DNA of 64,000 nt from NCBI GenBank assembly GCA_947561715.1, contig OX387202.1, positions 15,823,001 to 15,887,000 of the forward strand. The letters run 5' to 3'. Within the stretch, counting starts at the first letter, position 1. Each line of letters starts with the position of its first letter. The notes beneath the pieces are model-generated. The model searched no databases and was not told the DNA's origin. It saw only the letters and a program-made list of their open reading frames with translations. This document shows, piece after piece, positions 27,871 through 39,160 of the stretch. Source of the DNA: Ascidia mentula (taxonomy: Eukaryota; Chordata; Ascidiacea; Phlebobranchia; Ascidiidae). The position numbers were made by a program, and so were the translations under genes.

Positions 27871-28317
27871 CCCCGGACACGTGGTGGCGCAACGAACTAA
27901 GTTTTTGGCGCCTTTTTTATTTTGTTTCCCTCGTTTTATTTCACTATGTAAAAACCTTGCCCTATTCGATGCGATTCATGGCGTCCGGCTTTTCTATCTT
28001 TTTTCGTTTTTTTTGCGGCTAATAGCCGTGTTTATACAGTAGGCCTGCGAAGAGGCCTTTTTTTCGTTCGCTGCCCAAGTTTTTAAGTTGAATTTGCGCT
28101 TTTATCCTTACGCAAAATGACGTTTTTCTTTTTACAGCGCGTGCCTTACATGTATTATTCTGAACTATACACCCACCGTCGCTTATCGCTCGAAATGCAA
28201 ACAAAAACTTGTTCTATATCTTCACGCGCTTTCAGAGTTTCAATGTAACCTTGCTACGCCTATCCAGTATTCTCTGTCTCAAGCCCTTTCCGCCCCTCGG
28301 CCCATATTCCCGTAACA

Positions 28318-28371
28318 CAGTGGCTCCAAGCAACCTGTGGTATGCGATATAATTGAGGTTGGGAACCACTG
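28318..28371. mobile_element. 54-bp hAT-like mini-element with perfect 8-bp target duplication
   Basis: The segment starts CAGTGGCTCCAAGCAACCT and ends AGGTTGGGAACCACTG; the reverse complement of the end is CAGTGGTTCCCAACCT. The two termini form an imperfect inverted repeat of the hAT CAGTGG type. CCGTAACA flanks it exactly on both sides (28310-28317 and 28372-28379), an 8-bp duplication as hAT transposases make. It is far too short to code for anything and is presumably an internally deleted copy mobilised in trans. Confidence 0.6.
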
Positions 28372-28738
28372 CCGTAACATGCGACCACACTGTTGTCCTT
28401 GGAGGGCTTTTGCTTTGAGTGAATGCCAATGCCGCTATATACGCTTATTCTTAATGTCCTAGAGGTAGTATTTAACGTAAAGCAGATGTTAGAAACAGGC
28501 CATCTCTCTATGATAAGTTTCACCTGTAATTGTTGCAATATCCCCGCATTGTTTGTCGTCAATTCTACCACATGCTTTTCCGTCTCCACCTTTTCACAAT
28601 TCGTTGTTAAACATACCAACTAGGTTTTTGTCCCGTACAAGACGTAGTAACCCCTTTCCATATAAACCTTTGGCATAAACATTTTTGGCACCTTTTCAAA
28701 ACTCGGAACAATGAAATGTTTGGCAAACTTTTGTTTGA

Positions 28739-28955
28739 TTTGCAGTCTTGTCTATTCGCTACATTAGCCTGTGCCTTTAAATTCCACGGTATGTAAACAA
28801 TGTACGGTACTGTCGTAGTTTCGTTTGTATGAAGCACATATCCCTTATCACATTATCAGTTGCGTTACAACAGTTTCATTTTGGTTTTCATCCAAGTCCT
28901 CTTTGTTCGCGTATGCACCCTCGATACAGTCGTAATTTTCGTACGATGAAAAGCT
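28739..28955. repeat. Diverged direct repeat, copy 1
   Basis: This stretch is similar in order and content to 29737-29935, about 1 kb downstream. Both run from TTTGCAGTCTTGT through TAGCCTGTGCCTTTAA, CAGTTGCG and CCTCGA to AATTTTCGTA-GATG. Many substitutions and small gaps separate the copies. It looks like an old local duplication or two remnants of one dispersed repeat. No terminal motifs were identified. Confidence 0.5.
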
Positions 28956-29736
28956 CTTACGTGTTTCATGTGAAGCCCTATGGAGGGTTCGTAATCCGAA
29001 CCGCCCACGACCGGTGCCTTTTTCATTGTGTTGATACATTAGATTACAATGCATTCTGCTTCACTGCCGCACTCTACACCGAAAAGGCCGCCAGGTCTTC
29101 GGGGTATTCTCCAATAGAAAAAAATGTTGGAAAAATGTGAACGGTGTGACAGGATTTTTGTTTTAGCTCTAGTAACTGAATCGGTTTGAAATTACATAAT
29201 TTGTTGTCATTTAAATGTGTGGTAAAGCCACCTGAATTTTTTTGAAGTATATCTTTCACAGTTTCACACTGTGTTTGTGGCAATAATTTGTCTGAAAATT
29301 TGCACCGTAAACTATTGGACATTGTTTGGGCGTTAGTACCTTATTGAACAAAGTGCCTTCAATTGAACTAAATAATTATTTATCCAATAATCAAATAGGG
29401 CCCCGCGTTGAAAATTTCTTTAAATGCAGAACAATAAAAAGCAAAGTTTGTCACAAGAAAACCAGTTCGATGAAGAAAACTACATTGTGGTGATTACAAT
29501 CACCGTCATCCATGGCCAATGAACTTGGCGAACCATCCGGAGAAAAGAGTGGCAGTGACCGACCATCTGTAGGCAGCTCACAAAATTCATATTATCGACT
29601 CCATGCTTATTTCAATGCTCAATTGTTTGCTTGATTATTCATGCTGTTTGATTTCTTCAAACCAGGAATTATCCACCATCGCCATTGAAGACTGCAATCA
29701 TATTTCCATCCAAATCGTTTGCTCCCAATGTTTAAT

Positions 29737-29935
29737 TTGCAGTCTTGTTTATTTGCTAGTTTAGCCTGTGCCTTTAACTTCCACGTTGGTATGTGAACAA
29801 TACGGCATGGCTGTAATTTTGTTTATTTTAATACCTTTGTCACATCCTCAGTTGCGCTACAATAGGTTTGATTTCGTTTTCGAAGTCCTATATATTTGTT
29901 ATGTATCCTCGACAATCGCAATTTTCGTATGATGT
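29737..29935. repeat. Diverged direct repeat, copy 2
   Basis: Partner of 28739-28955 in the same orientation. It shares the TGCAGTCTTGT start, TAGCCTGTGCCTTTAA and the CCTCGACAATCGCAATTTTCG end in altered form. It is not an open reading frame. Confidence 0.5.
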
Positions 29936-32137
29936 AAACCTTTTTTGCGTGTACTTAAAAACAAGACAAGCTTGGCAAAAAACGTTGCCTGTGGGCCATG
30001 CACAGAAAATATCGCCACTGTGGGTTCTTGTATTTACAAAAGCATGAGCCAACAACACGTACAAATAAAAACTGCCCATAGGAGGGAACAACCGTGATTA
30101 TATGGGAAGAGAAGCTAATTACAATCCAGCAATGGAATGATTAACAGGGTGCGAAATGAAGTAATGCAGGGCACGAACAACGCTACGCTTCACCGATCAC
30201 AATCACTACTGTTTACTACATCGCTACTGTTTATTATCCACAGCGTTTATCACCTGAAAAATGTTACGATTGGCAAATCGCTAAAGAACTCTCATGTTTC
30301 AACATGCTAACAAAGCAAAGTCATAAAAATCTACAGTGACATGTCAAGAACAATTTCGTGTTATAAAGGACCTGCACACATAATTTCACGCTTCTGTCAC
30401 GGAATTATTTCCTGGTTTAAAAACGGCCCATCACCAAAACCAAAGTCTCTCACACTGAATTCACTAAATGGGCGTCTCTTTAATAAACGAACTAAAACGA
30501 TGATAAAACGTAGCACCTCTTCGCACCGGCTAATCAACCAATCAACGGTTTACACAGAAATCAATGGAGCGTTGGGACGTGGCAAACATAGAAAAACGAC
30601 TATAGTGTGAATATAAAGTGCGAGAAAAGATGGAAAACAATAGCATAGTGCGATGTGATGTGCGCATATAAGTAATAAAGAGTGATTTAAATAAACAACG
30701 CAGGTGAACAAAAAAAACATAAAGAAAAGAATTAGTGCCGTGTGTCGTTTTCGCCACACTTCCATGTAAACAAAGCATGTGACAAATAAATGAGTGACCT
30801 ACTTTTGTCGCTATTCACACTACCAGTATCGGGCCAATAATTTGCTAGTATCGGGCCAATAACACTACAAAAATACTATTAAAACGTATCATTGATTAAT
30901 GATATTTTTTTTTATTTATTCTTTTTGGTTGCCACGCTCACCGGCTGTGTAAGATGCGTTGTCACCTGAGGAACGTCTACACGACTTACAAGTGACATCT
31001 TCAAATTCACTTGTTGCATGATCTGCGACAAAATGTATGTGATGAATTAAATTCGTGTTTGAATTACTTTGAGATATCACACTAAGACAATCGACACAAG
31101 GAAGGACTATATTGATGGACCTCCTTTTAATATTGTAGGGATTAGAATCGCTACCCAATACTATAGAAATGATGGCGCCATCATCAGTGATTCAGTCCGA
31201 GTTTTCAATGAGCTGTCATTTTTTCATTTGGCCTTAGCTTTTGCAAAGTGGATGATGTCGTTTTCGTTGTGGTTATTAACAATTTTATAAAGCATGTAAA
31301 CCCTTAAATGAGTAATTTGTGCATGATAAAAATTGAAACGTCATCGATGACCGCGATGAGTCATACAATGCAGAGGAACGTGGGTTCGATACTGATTTCC
31401 GTCAAGCTATTACACCACCGCATTTGCTTAATCTCCTCAACTTGTTGCTTTAGCCAACGTGTACCACACAAGCAAATCCAATGTTAACAGCGTTGTCCGT
31501 AACTCATCATTCTGACCACTAACATTGCCCAAATGACAGCAAAGTAATTACATGACCATTTAGCTGACAAGATCGTTATTAGTCACACCCAAGTTTCACT
31601 CTAAATGTTTACAGAACCTAAGAATGACAGAATTCATCATACATATTCCCGAATAAGGCGCCGCGACGCACTGGTTCAACAATATTGCTGAAGCGTCACT
31701 GCCGTAACATAGCATTGCTCGTGCAAAAACATGCTTATTATTTAAAGGTGGACACCGAGGGAGTAAAACGTCCCGACATCGCTGCCTTTAGGATCACACC
31801 TCATTTTGATGGCTTGATTATAATAAAAACATTAATATTTTTAATATAGTCATATTGCATTTAAACAATATGCAACAAGCAATTTGTATGAAGAAAGATT
31901 GTATATTTCCCACACCGTCATGTGCATATATCGCAGCCACACACAACAAAATTGCGTCATTTCCGACTCGCACAGTTTTGACAAAGGTGATTTAAAGCAA
32001 TAACAGATTTGGTAATTCCATCGGTCTAATGGTGATTTCTCAGGCTTTGTGCAGCATTTCGTTTTTAATCGCTTTTTCCACTTCACAAGTAAGTGAACAC
32101 GAAATAGCATTCTTCACGTAGTCTCAATATAATAAAC

Positions 32138-32338
32138 ATGAAACTCCGCAGTTTGCTACGTGATGAACGCAAGAAAGAAGGAAGTTGGCAATACACCAGA
32201 CAAGGCTATATAATGTGCTTCCTTATGTTTGTTGGTATAGGAACAGCGTTGTTATCTGTTACAAATCTGCTTTATTTAGCTATAGCTTTGGCGTTAGTGT
32301 ACTTTACTTGCAATGCTTGCTGGCATAGCATTTGGTGA
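32138..32338 (+). CDS. Small 66-aa putative membrane ORF, unit A
   Basis: An ATG-to-TGA frame of 66 codons not recognised as any family. It has a basic N-terminus (MKLRSLLRDERKKEG) followed by roughly 40 hydrophobic residues that could form one long or two short membrane segments, ending WHSIW. It is intact in units A and D. In B the ATG has become ATA, and in C and E a 4-bp deletion ends the frame after 33 codons. The differences I compared between A and B (for example Ile/Val, Tyr/Phe, Cys/Trp) are all amino-acid-changing, so there is no sign of purifying selection. It may be a real small gene with decaying copies or a chance frame in conserved noncoding DNA. Confidence 0.25.
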   Translation: MKLRSLLRDERKKEGSWQYTRQGYIMCFLMFVGIGTALLSVTNLLYLAIALALVYFTCNACWHSIW

Positions 32339-33657
32339 TATAGCGGTGTTTTGTTTTTGTTAGCCTGCGCTATGTTCTGACTGTGGTTCCGAGCTTGCTT
32401 TATATCATTATGCAAGGGAATATTTCGCCACCGGTAGGAATACGACAAGCCATCTGGCGACCTTTATCTGCAAGCATAAAATACTGTTTTGCGAATTGAA
32501 CTTGAAATTGTTGTCCTCGGCGTTATTAGAAGTTTTTATATCACATTGTTTTATTTCAGATAGTAACGAACATGTAACAATATAAGGTATTTGTATCTAA
32601 GGTAATTACTAACCGGAATGGTTGCTACGTACCAGTGTGTTTTAGGTAGTAACGTAACAGTCAGGCGTCAGTGACGAACATCAGTGACGTAATGGTTTTA
32701 TACGCAATAAAACAAAAAGCTTACAGTAACGATATTATAGACTATGTCGATGGATGAGAAATGGACGCCATTCGGTTAGTCCATTAGAGCATATCAATCA
32801 AAACCATAATTGATTTGGAATTGACACAAAGATAGTTATAGCAGTGATAAATTACGTAAATTGCCAACGATTAAAATAAACTCGTTTAATTCACAGTTGG
32901 GTTTTTGATTTGAAATTGGTAGTAAACAATTATGCCAGGCCGAGCTAACAGCTCTACGCACAGAACAGTGATGTGGGGTCCAAAGACGCATTAGCTAGGA
33001 ATGGTACAATTTTGTGCTAATTTTCTTGCGATATCGTTTAATCTAAAAATTAACTAAATTACCCTTATCTACGTTAGATTTAATAAATAAAGAAGGTTTT
33101 AATTATGTGTTTGGCAACTGGCAAGGTCAATTATTGCTATTGAAAGGGGGGAAATGTACAATCAAGACGATTGTTAATGTCAAATGATAGAAAAACCATA
33201 GTTTGTGCACGAGTAAAATTGTTATTTATACTAATTTGAATCAGAGTTAATTATATTTGAGATTGAGATAATATTCATTATTTCGCTGTAGAGTATCGGA
33301 AATTTGATTTATTATTGATGATTTGCGTTATTGTCAGGCTCAGCTATGAATGATATGCGTATAAGATGTTGGCATTTGTAGCAGCAATTTGTTAGTGACT
33401 GGTGCGCGACAAATTCTAAAGAATTCACATGACAAACTGCACACGTATCTTGCAATCACATGCTGAGTGCATCACACAGAGATTTGCGGTATCCTGATTG
33501 CAGTCTGTCGCTTTTTTCAGTTTTCTGCTGATGCAAAGCCTACGTTTCCACTGCTTTAAAATTTTTCTTTTATGTTAAGTGGCCTACTACAACTACGACG
33601 TTAGCTTAAGCGTTATATTGCGCAAGATAGTGGATTCACAACGTAAACTATATCGTC

Positions 33658-36600
33658 ATGGATGCAGGATCGTCTATGACGTCAAAGGGTGGAAACGAAC
33701 ATGAAGAAATTATGTCAACAGACCAAATGATGACAAGTAAGTTGGTTTAACGTGGTATCAACGCTTGGTGTCGTCTTCTGTTTATTTCCCAAAGTTATAT
33801 AAAAATGTTGATGCGAACAGAGATTGTAAACGGGGTTATTCTGCACGATTAAAGAAAGTCCTAATTTATTTAGAAAAATATCAACAAAGGAAAACGTCAA
33901 TCATATTTATCATTACGCATGGTCACCTTGGTGGCACGGAGTATACTCTTTTAATGAAAAAAAAGCGTTTTTGAATTATATCATTTAAAATAAACGTGCT
34001 GCTTCCTTTGAAATACAACGAATATTACCTCCGTTGCTTAGACCACTCGTTTAACAAAGCTGGCCCACGTTGTTAATATTTTGCAACTTTACATCGCATG
34101 TAAGACTGGGGTTTCGTACCGATGGGTTTGTCACAAACTGCAACGGTGGCTCCAAACCATATGTTCTCTTTCAATAAACAGACGTTGTTACAAAATATTT
34201 AGTGACTTTTTTCTCTAAGGTGTTACAAGCGATTACAGTGAAAGTGGGGTTGATGAAACTTGGTTTCGATATGATGTTAATGACACGGGGAAACTTGGAA
34301 AATTCTTCATCTTTAATCAGGTAACTGGAGTAATGACGGAAAAGTTTGGATAACGACACATATTTTAAACATCAAGAAAATAAAACTAAACTTTACTAAA
34401 CATCTTTAAAATCTTGTTCTGCCAGACTTTTGCGAACATGTTCCATTCAAGAAGAGTTGGAACAGAACAGGACGAAGAAAAACTAGCCAGGATTGCCACA
34501 GCTTTAAATTTTGATGTTGTAACATTCAAAGATAAAACAACCGATGAAACATTCGAAATACTGAAAAGCTGTCAGTAACTTTTTGGGTATTTGTATTAAC
34601 TTCCTGTTTGTTTGACAAACGTTTGTATGTTTAGTTTCTGAAACATATCACAATGAGAGCTTCTCGTGTTTTGCGTGTGCGTTATTTTCTCACGGAAGGA
34701 TAAATAACGGATTTCAGGAGATTGCAGCATACCGCCTTGAGTCGGGAGGTCGAAGAGTCATCGACTATTTTAAACTTGAAGATGCGTTGATGTGTTTTAC
34801 GGATAATAACTGTAAATGTCTATCCGGAAAACCCAAACTTTTTTTTATACAGGTGACATTATCAAGTTTATAATTTTAATATGAGATACTAATTTACTGG
34901 TATATTCATGATTTTAATGAATGGGCACTTTTCACGTGCGTAATAGTTGCGTTAGCTTGTAACTTAATGGACCAGCAAAAAATGCTGTGTTAAAATTCCT
35001 TTGTTGCTTTAGGCGTGCAGGAACACAGAAGAAATTTTAACGCAAGAGGCATTCGAAACACCTGATTTAGATGACGTAAAGGTATTGTCCGTTGCACCAG
35101 AGGCCCATTTCTTCGTTGCACAATCAACACTTCCAGGTCACTGTTTTGTTTAACTGTATATCACACTGTGTATTCATACTGCCCATCCCACTTTTTTACA
35201 GAAAGCGTATCATTTCGCCACACAAGATCTGGATCTTTTTTCATACAATCTTTGTGCAAAACATTTGGAAAATTCTTGGAGAAGAATAAAAAATTTACTC
35301 CCGAAGAGGTGCAAAACAGAACGTTTGTGCAACCGAAAAACAAATATTAATCTAAACCAAATGATAATACAGATAAATTTGTTTGTCTAGCTAATTGGTA
35401 AAATCAAAACATGTTTGTATTTCAAACTTGCTTTTTGCCTCAGGTGTTATGTCACACGAACGCCATTATGGAAGTGAAGAAGGAACAAAAAATTGTAAAG
35501 TCAATTGAAGGGAAACAGTGTAAGCTTAGAATGAAACAACTGGCACCATTTACATCTCAGTTGACAAAAGACTTTTACTTTGGGTAATCATTTTTAATTG
35601 CGTACGGCTTTAAATAAACAAAACAAAATGGATTATATGATAGGACTATGTTAAATAATTTTTGCAGAAATGAGCATGAAAAAAAAGAAGAAGAACGGGG
35701 TTTCATTGGTACCAGCAGTATTGAAAAGCACGAGACGAATTTCAGCAGTCTTAAAAAGCACGAAACAAATTCCAATTCATTTGTAATTTTTTGCTCTGAG
35801 GCAAGAGTTTCTAAAATTGTATTGTCTTTTTAATCATATTTTTGATGTATGTACTGCATTTGCAAGCTGCAGATTAAATACAATTGCGTTTTTACAGGGA
35901 TACGCAGAGGCTTATGGTTATTTAGACCAAACTAATTTGTCCAACACAGCGAGAAAGATGGGATTTGTTGCCAGTGAATTTTGTTACAAAGATAAAAAAT
36001 GTCTGTTTCAACAAATAGAAACATGTAGGTGATAAATATGTTGCATAATTATTTATGTATGGAAAACAATTCAAAACAAAACTTTTAGATTTTAGCATAA
36101 CGAAGCACGAAAACAGCAGCATATTTCTCTTTGCTTTGCTCTCCACCCACGAAGGTAATGCCTTTGACAATGAATGGGAAGACGATCCTACAATTGGGGA
36201 ACTGCTGAGTGCATTTTCCACTAAGAATCGCCCTCAATTAAAAGATGTTCCAAAACTGTTTTTTTTGCAGGTTCGTTTTTGCGGGGTTAAAACAAGCAAA
36301 AACTAAAAATGTAATTTAAGGTTGCTAATCCAACTGCGATCGACGATGGAAACCCAGATGAGAATAAATTTCCTTCCCCTCCTTCTAGTAACCCATATGC
36401 TGATATGCTGATTGTTCATTCACGTTCCAGTGAGCAGAAGTGAGCTTTTTCGCGATAAACATTTTAATAAATGTTTTATTATTAATGCTAGAGAGTTATT
36501 ACAACTTGCAAGACAATGGTTGTATGTCCTTGTTTGTGAACAGCTTGTGCGATTGCCTTCTTCAATATCAAGACCAGTTGGACATCATGCACGTAAGATA

Positions 36601-37050
36601 TCAAATCAATGTATTGCACTTATAGAAGCTTTAAAAAAGATTTTCATACCTCCATAAATGGTTAAAGTTGTTTTTGATAGTGCGCCAAAGAACAATGTTG
36701 AATAGGCCTGAAGTTAAGAAAGTAATATGTCAAAACGCCAGTTTTCTCTGTCGTGTATGTATGTATTGTCCTTTTACATCATAAAATATAACTATATATG
36801 TGAAACTAGGCAAATTAATATTCAGGAGAAAAAGAGTAAGTAATAAAGTTCCAGACCATCGCACAGCAAGGTCACCAAACTTAGGTTGACAAAAACACGT
36901 TTATAGTAAAAAACTGGGCATATCACTGTTTTGCAGATAATGAGGCGGGTAAACTACAGAATGACAAAAGTGGATCTACATAACATGGCCTTGGTAACAT
37001 CGCATCTCAGTCAGTCGATAACCTTGGCTACAAAACCGAAGATTGAATGA
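33658..37050 (+). CDS. Tandem caspase-pseudocaspase protein, copy A
   Basis: Thirteen GT-AG exons: 33658-33736, 34220-34320, 34426-34570, 34635-34852, 35013-35136, 35202-35308, 35444-35583, 35668-35806, 35898-36024, 36089-36270, 36321-36429, 36492-36592, 36937-37050; 561 aa. Domain 1 (about 45-305) is a caspase with no visible CARD or DED: pocket Arg near R70 (RRVGT), catalytic His128 (FSHG), Cys183 (QACRN), R228 (SFRHTRSGSFFIQSL), end LTKDFYFG. Domain 2 (about 306-561) follows the same order but lacks the catalytic set: T413 at the His position (LLSTHEG), A456 at the Cys position (QVAN), Q497 at the pocket Arg. It is therefore a pseudocaspase. Caspases are dimeric cysteine proteases of apoptosis and immunity; here the partners would be covalently linked. 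ATTAAA at 37088-37093 may be the poly(A) signal. Exons 6 and 8 have weak donors (GTGCAA, GTTTCT). Confidence 0.82.
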
Positions 37051-38959
37051 TATTGTGATGTAAATTGGTAAACGTGTACCTGCTTACATTAAAGAAAATT
37101 GTACATAAGTTTGTTTTCTTCATTTGAATATCATTTCTGATGTGCTGTTGCTGACGCTGCGAAATATTTTTCACCGCCTTAAGTTGCTGTCACTTATATT
37201 GCAATTATTTGTATTTTATAATAAATATAAGCTACGATAAAGGAGTGTATAATTGGTTCTACACAATTCGTTTTACATTTGCTCTGAGCAAGTTAATTGC
37301 TATTTGGTTTGTTTCAGTTTAACCTGATGATGATGCATTGGTCGCAACTTGAACGCAAAATATTATGTGTATTTTGTTTGCTTGTAAACTTTGATTTATT
37401 ACTTTCGCTTGTTTTGCTCCACGTAATCTAGTAAGCTTATATACATTTAGAAATACTGCTGTTACATGTGTTAGTGCTAAGCGTTGCCTGTCTCGAGTCT
37501 GTACCAAAAGACCGAGGTCAGTAATAAATGTACATAAATTTAAAAACGACTAAAACCACTACATCTGAAGTAGTTTTGCGGAATGGAGGTAGGGCCTGCT
37601 GCTGCTGCTCTCACGAAAGTCAGAATTCTCACGTGCCGAGGGATCGTTCAGACAGCGTTGGTGGCAGACCTGAAAAAGGAGCATCACAATTTACTTGCAT
37701 TACAAGCTTAACCATGCTAAAACCTTCCTTCCACATCTCAAGTTGACGTAGGCAACTTGCTGCATTTGTTATGATGTATCACCTGGTACCAATTTATAAT
37801 GTTCGATGTAAATAAGAGTTCAGTACAGTGGTACAAAATCGTGTCGAATTAACTCATAATTAGGGATTCAACCTTGCTTGTCACTGTCACTACGTATGTG
37901 CCATACGATGTAGTGAAACGTGGGTTCGATACTGATTTCCGTCAAGCTATTCCACCACCGCATTTGCTTAATCTCCTCAACTTGTTGCTTTAGCCAACGT
38001 GGGCCACACAGGCCACATCCAATGAAAACAGCGTTGTTCGTAACTCATCATTCTGACCACTAACATTGCCCAAATGACAGCAAAGTGGTTACATGACCAT
38101 TTAGCTGACAAGATCGTTATTAGTCACACCAATGTTTCACTCTAAATGTTTACAGAACCTAAGAATGACAGAATTCATCATACATATTCCCGAATAAGGC
38201 GCCGCGACGCACTGGTTCAACAATATTGCTGAAGCGTCACTGTCGTAACATACCATTGCTCGTGCAAAAACATGCTTATTATTTAAAGGTGGACACCGAG
38301 GGAGTAAAACGTCCCGACATCGCTGCCTTCAGGATCACACCTCATTTTGATGGCTTGATTATAATAAAAACATTAATATTTTTGTGTTCGCTGTCATGAA
38401 ATTTTGTAACTGATGAGTGCATGTGTCATTCAACGCAAGTTGGAAATCAGTGACATGTGCCTTAGAAATACCGAGTGGTCGTCGAACTAGCAAGTGTTTG
38501 GATCAGGGTTTTGTCAGATTACTCGCCATGTCCGATTACTTTCATCATGGAATGCACGTAATATTACCAAGGGCGGTTAAAGAAAAGGAATCTCCTACCA
38601 AACATGACAAAAAAAGACAATCAAGTTGAGCTTTTAATGATTCCACTGCAGATTACTCTAACCATAGTATAGTCATATTGCATTTAAACAATATGCAACA
38701 AGCAATTTGTATGAAGAAAGATTGTATATTTCCCACACCGTCATGTGCATATATCACAGCCACACACAACAAAATTGCGTCATTTCCGACTCGCACAGTT
38801 TTGGTAAAGGTGATTTAAAGCAATAACAGACTTGGTAATTCCATCGGTCTAATGTTGATTTCTCAGGCTTGTGCAGCATTTCGTTTTTAATCGCTTTTTC
38901 CACTTCACAAGTAAGCGAACACGAAATAGCATTCTTCACGTAGTCTCAATATAATAAAC

Positions 38960-39160
38960 ATAAAACTCCGCAGTTTGCTACGTGATGAACGCAAGAAAGA
39001 AGGAAGTTGGCAATACACAAGACAAGGCTATATAATGTGCTTCCTTATGTTTGTTGGTATAGGAACAGCGTTGTTATCTGTTACAAATCTGCTTTATTTA
39101 GCTGTAGCTTTGGTGTTAGTGTTCTTTACTTGCACTGCTTGGTGGTATAGCATTTGGTGA
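38960..39160 (+). pseudogene. 66-codon membrane ORF, unit B, start codon lost
   Basis: The frame matches the 66-aa ORF of units A and D over its whole length and ends with TGG TGA, but the initiating ATG is ATA. No in-frame ATG replaces it until codon 26 (the Met of YIMCF). If the ORF is a gene, this copy is probably dead. Confidence 0.25.

Larger units (their letters stand above)
27871..31376. other. Intergenic region between GAS7 and the caspase array
   Basis: About 3.5 kb downstream of the GAS7 stop. No canonical AATAAA was found close after the stop. The region contains a hAT-like mini-element (28318-28371), a diverged direct-repeat pair near 28.8 and 29.8 kb, and a short duplication of AGTATCGGGCCAATA around 30826-30862. 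A minus-strand open frame at 30916-31158 runs into an A-rich tail. No gene family was recognised. Confidence 0.6.
31377..37916 (+). repeat. Tandem unit A of the caspase array (about 6.5 kb)
   Basis: It begins at AACGTGGGTTCGATACTG, a sequence that recurs at the start of units B-E. Order within the unit: a conserved leader (31377-32110), a 66-aa open frame (32138-32338), about 1.3 kb of conserved noncoding sequence, the caspase gene A, then a 3' flank with a short CTG run near 37598-37609 that is one repeat longer in unit D. Introns and flanks are about as similar to the other units as exons are, which points to recent segmental duplication. Confidence 0.85.

Noticed and set aside
31380..31400. 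tRNA B-box-like GGTTCGATAC at the start of each tandem unit, suggesting a SINE
   Set aside because: No matching A box, no tRNA-like fold and no A-rich tail were found.
33765..33974. 69-codon plus-strand frame in intron 1 of caspase copy A (also in C), considered as an extra exon
   Set aside because: It does not resemble a caspase prodomain and is disrupted in B and D. Exon 1 joins exon 2 in phase without it.
35648..35833. ATG at 35648 in frame with exon 8, as a start for a separate pseudocaspase gene
   Set aside because: The equivalent ATG in copy B is in a different frame, so the start is not conserved. Splicing from exon 7 fits all copies.
38754..38939. 61-codon minus-strand frame (also 45195-45380 and 53465-53650) conserved between tandem units
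   Set aside because: The start is ATG only in unit C, it is frameshifted in unit A, and the differences compared between B and C all change amino acids. Its persistence is explained by recent duplication.
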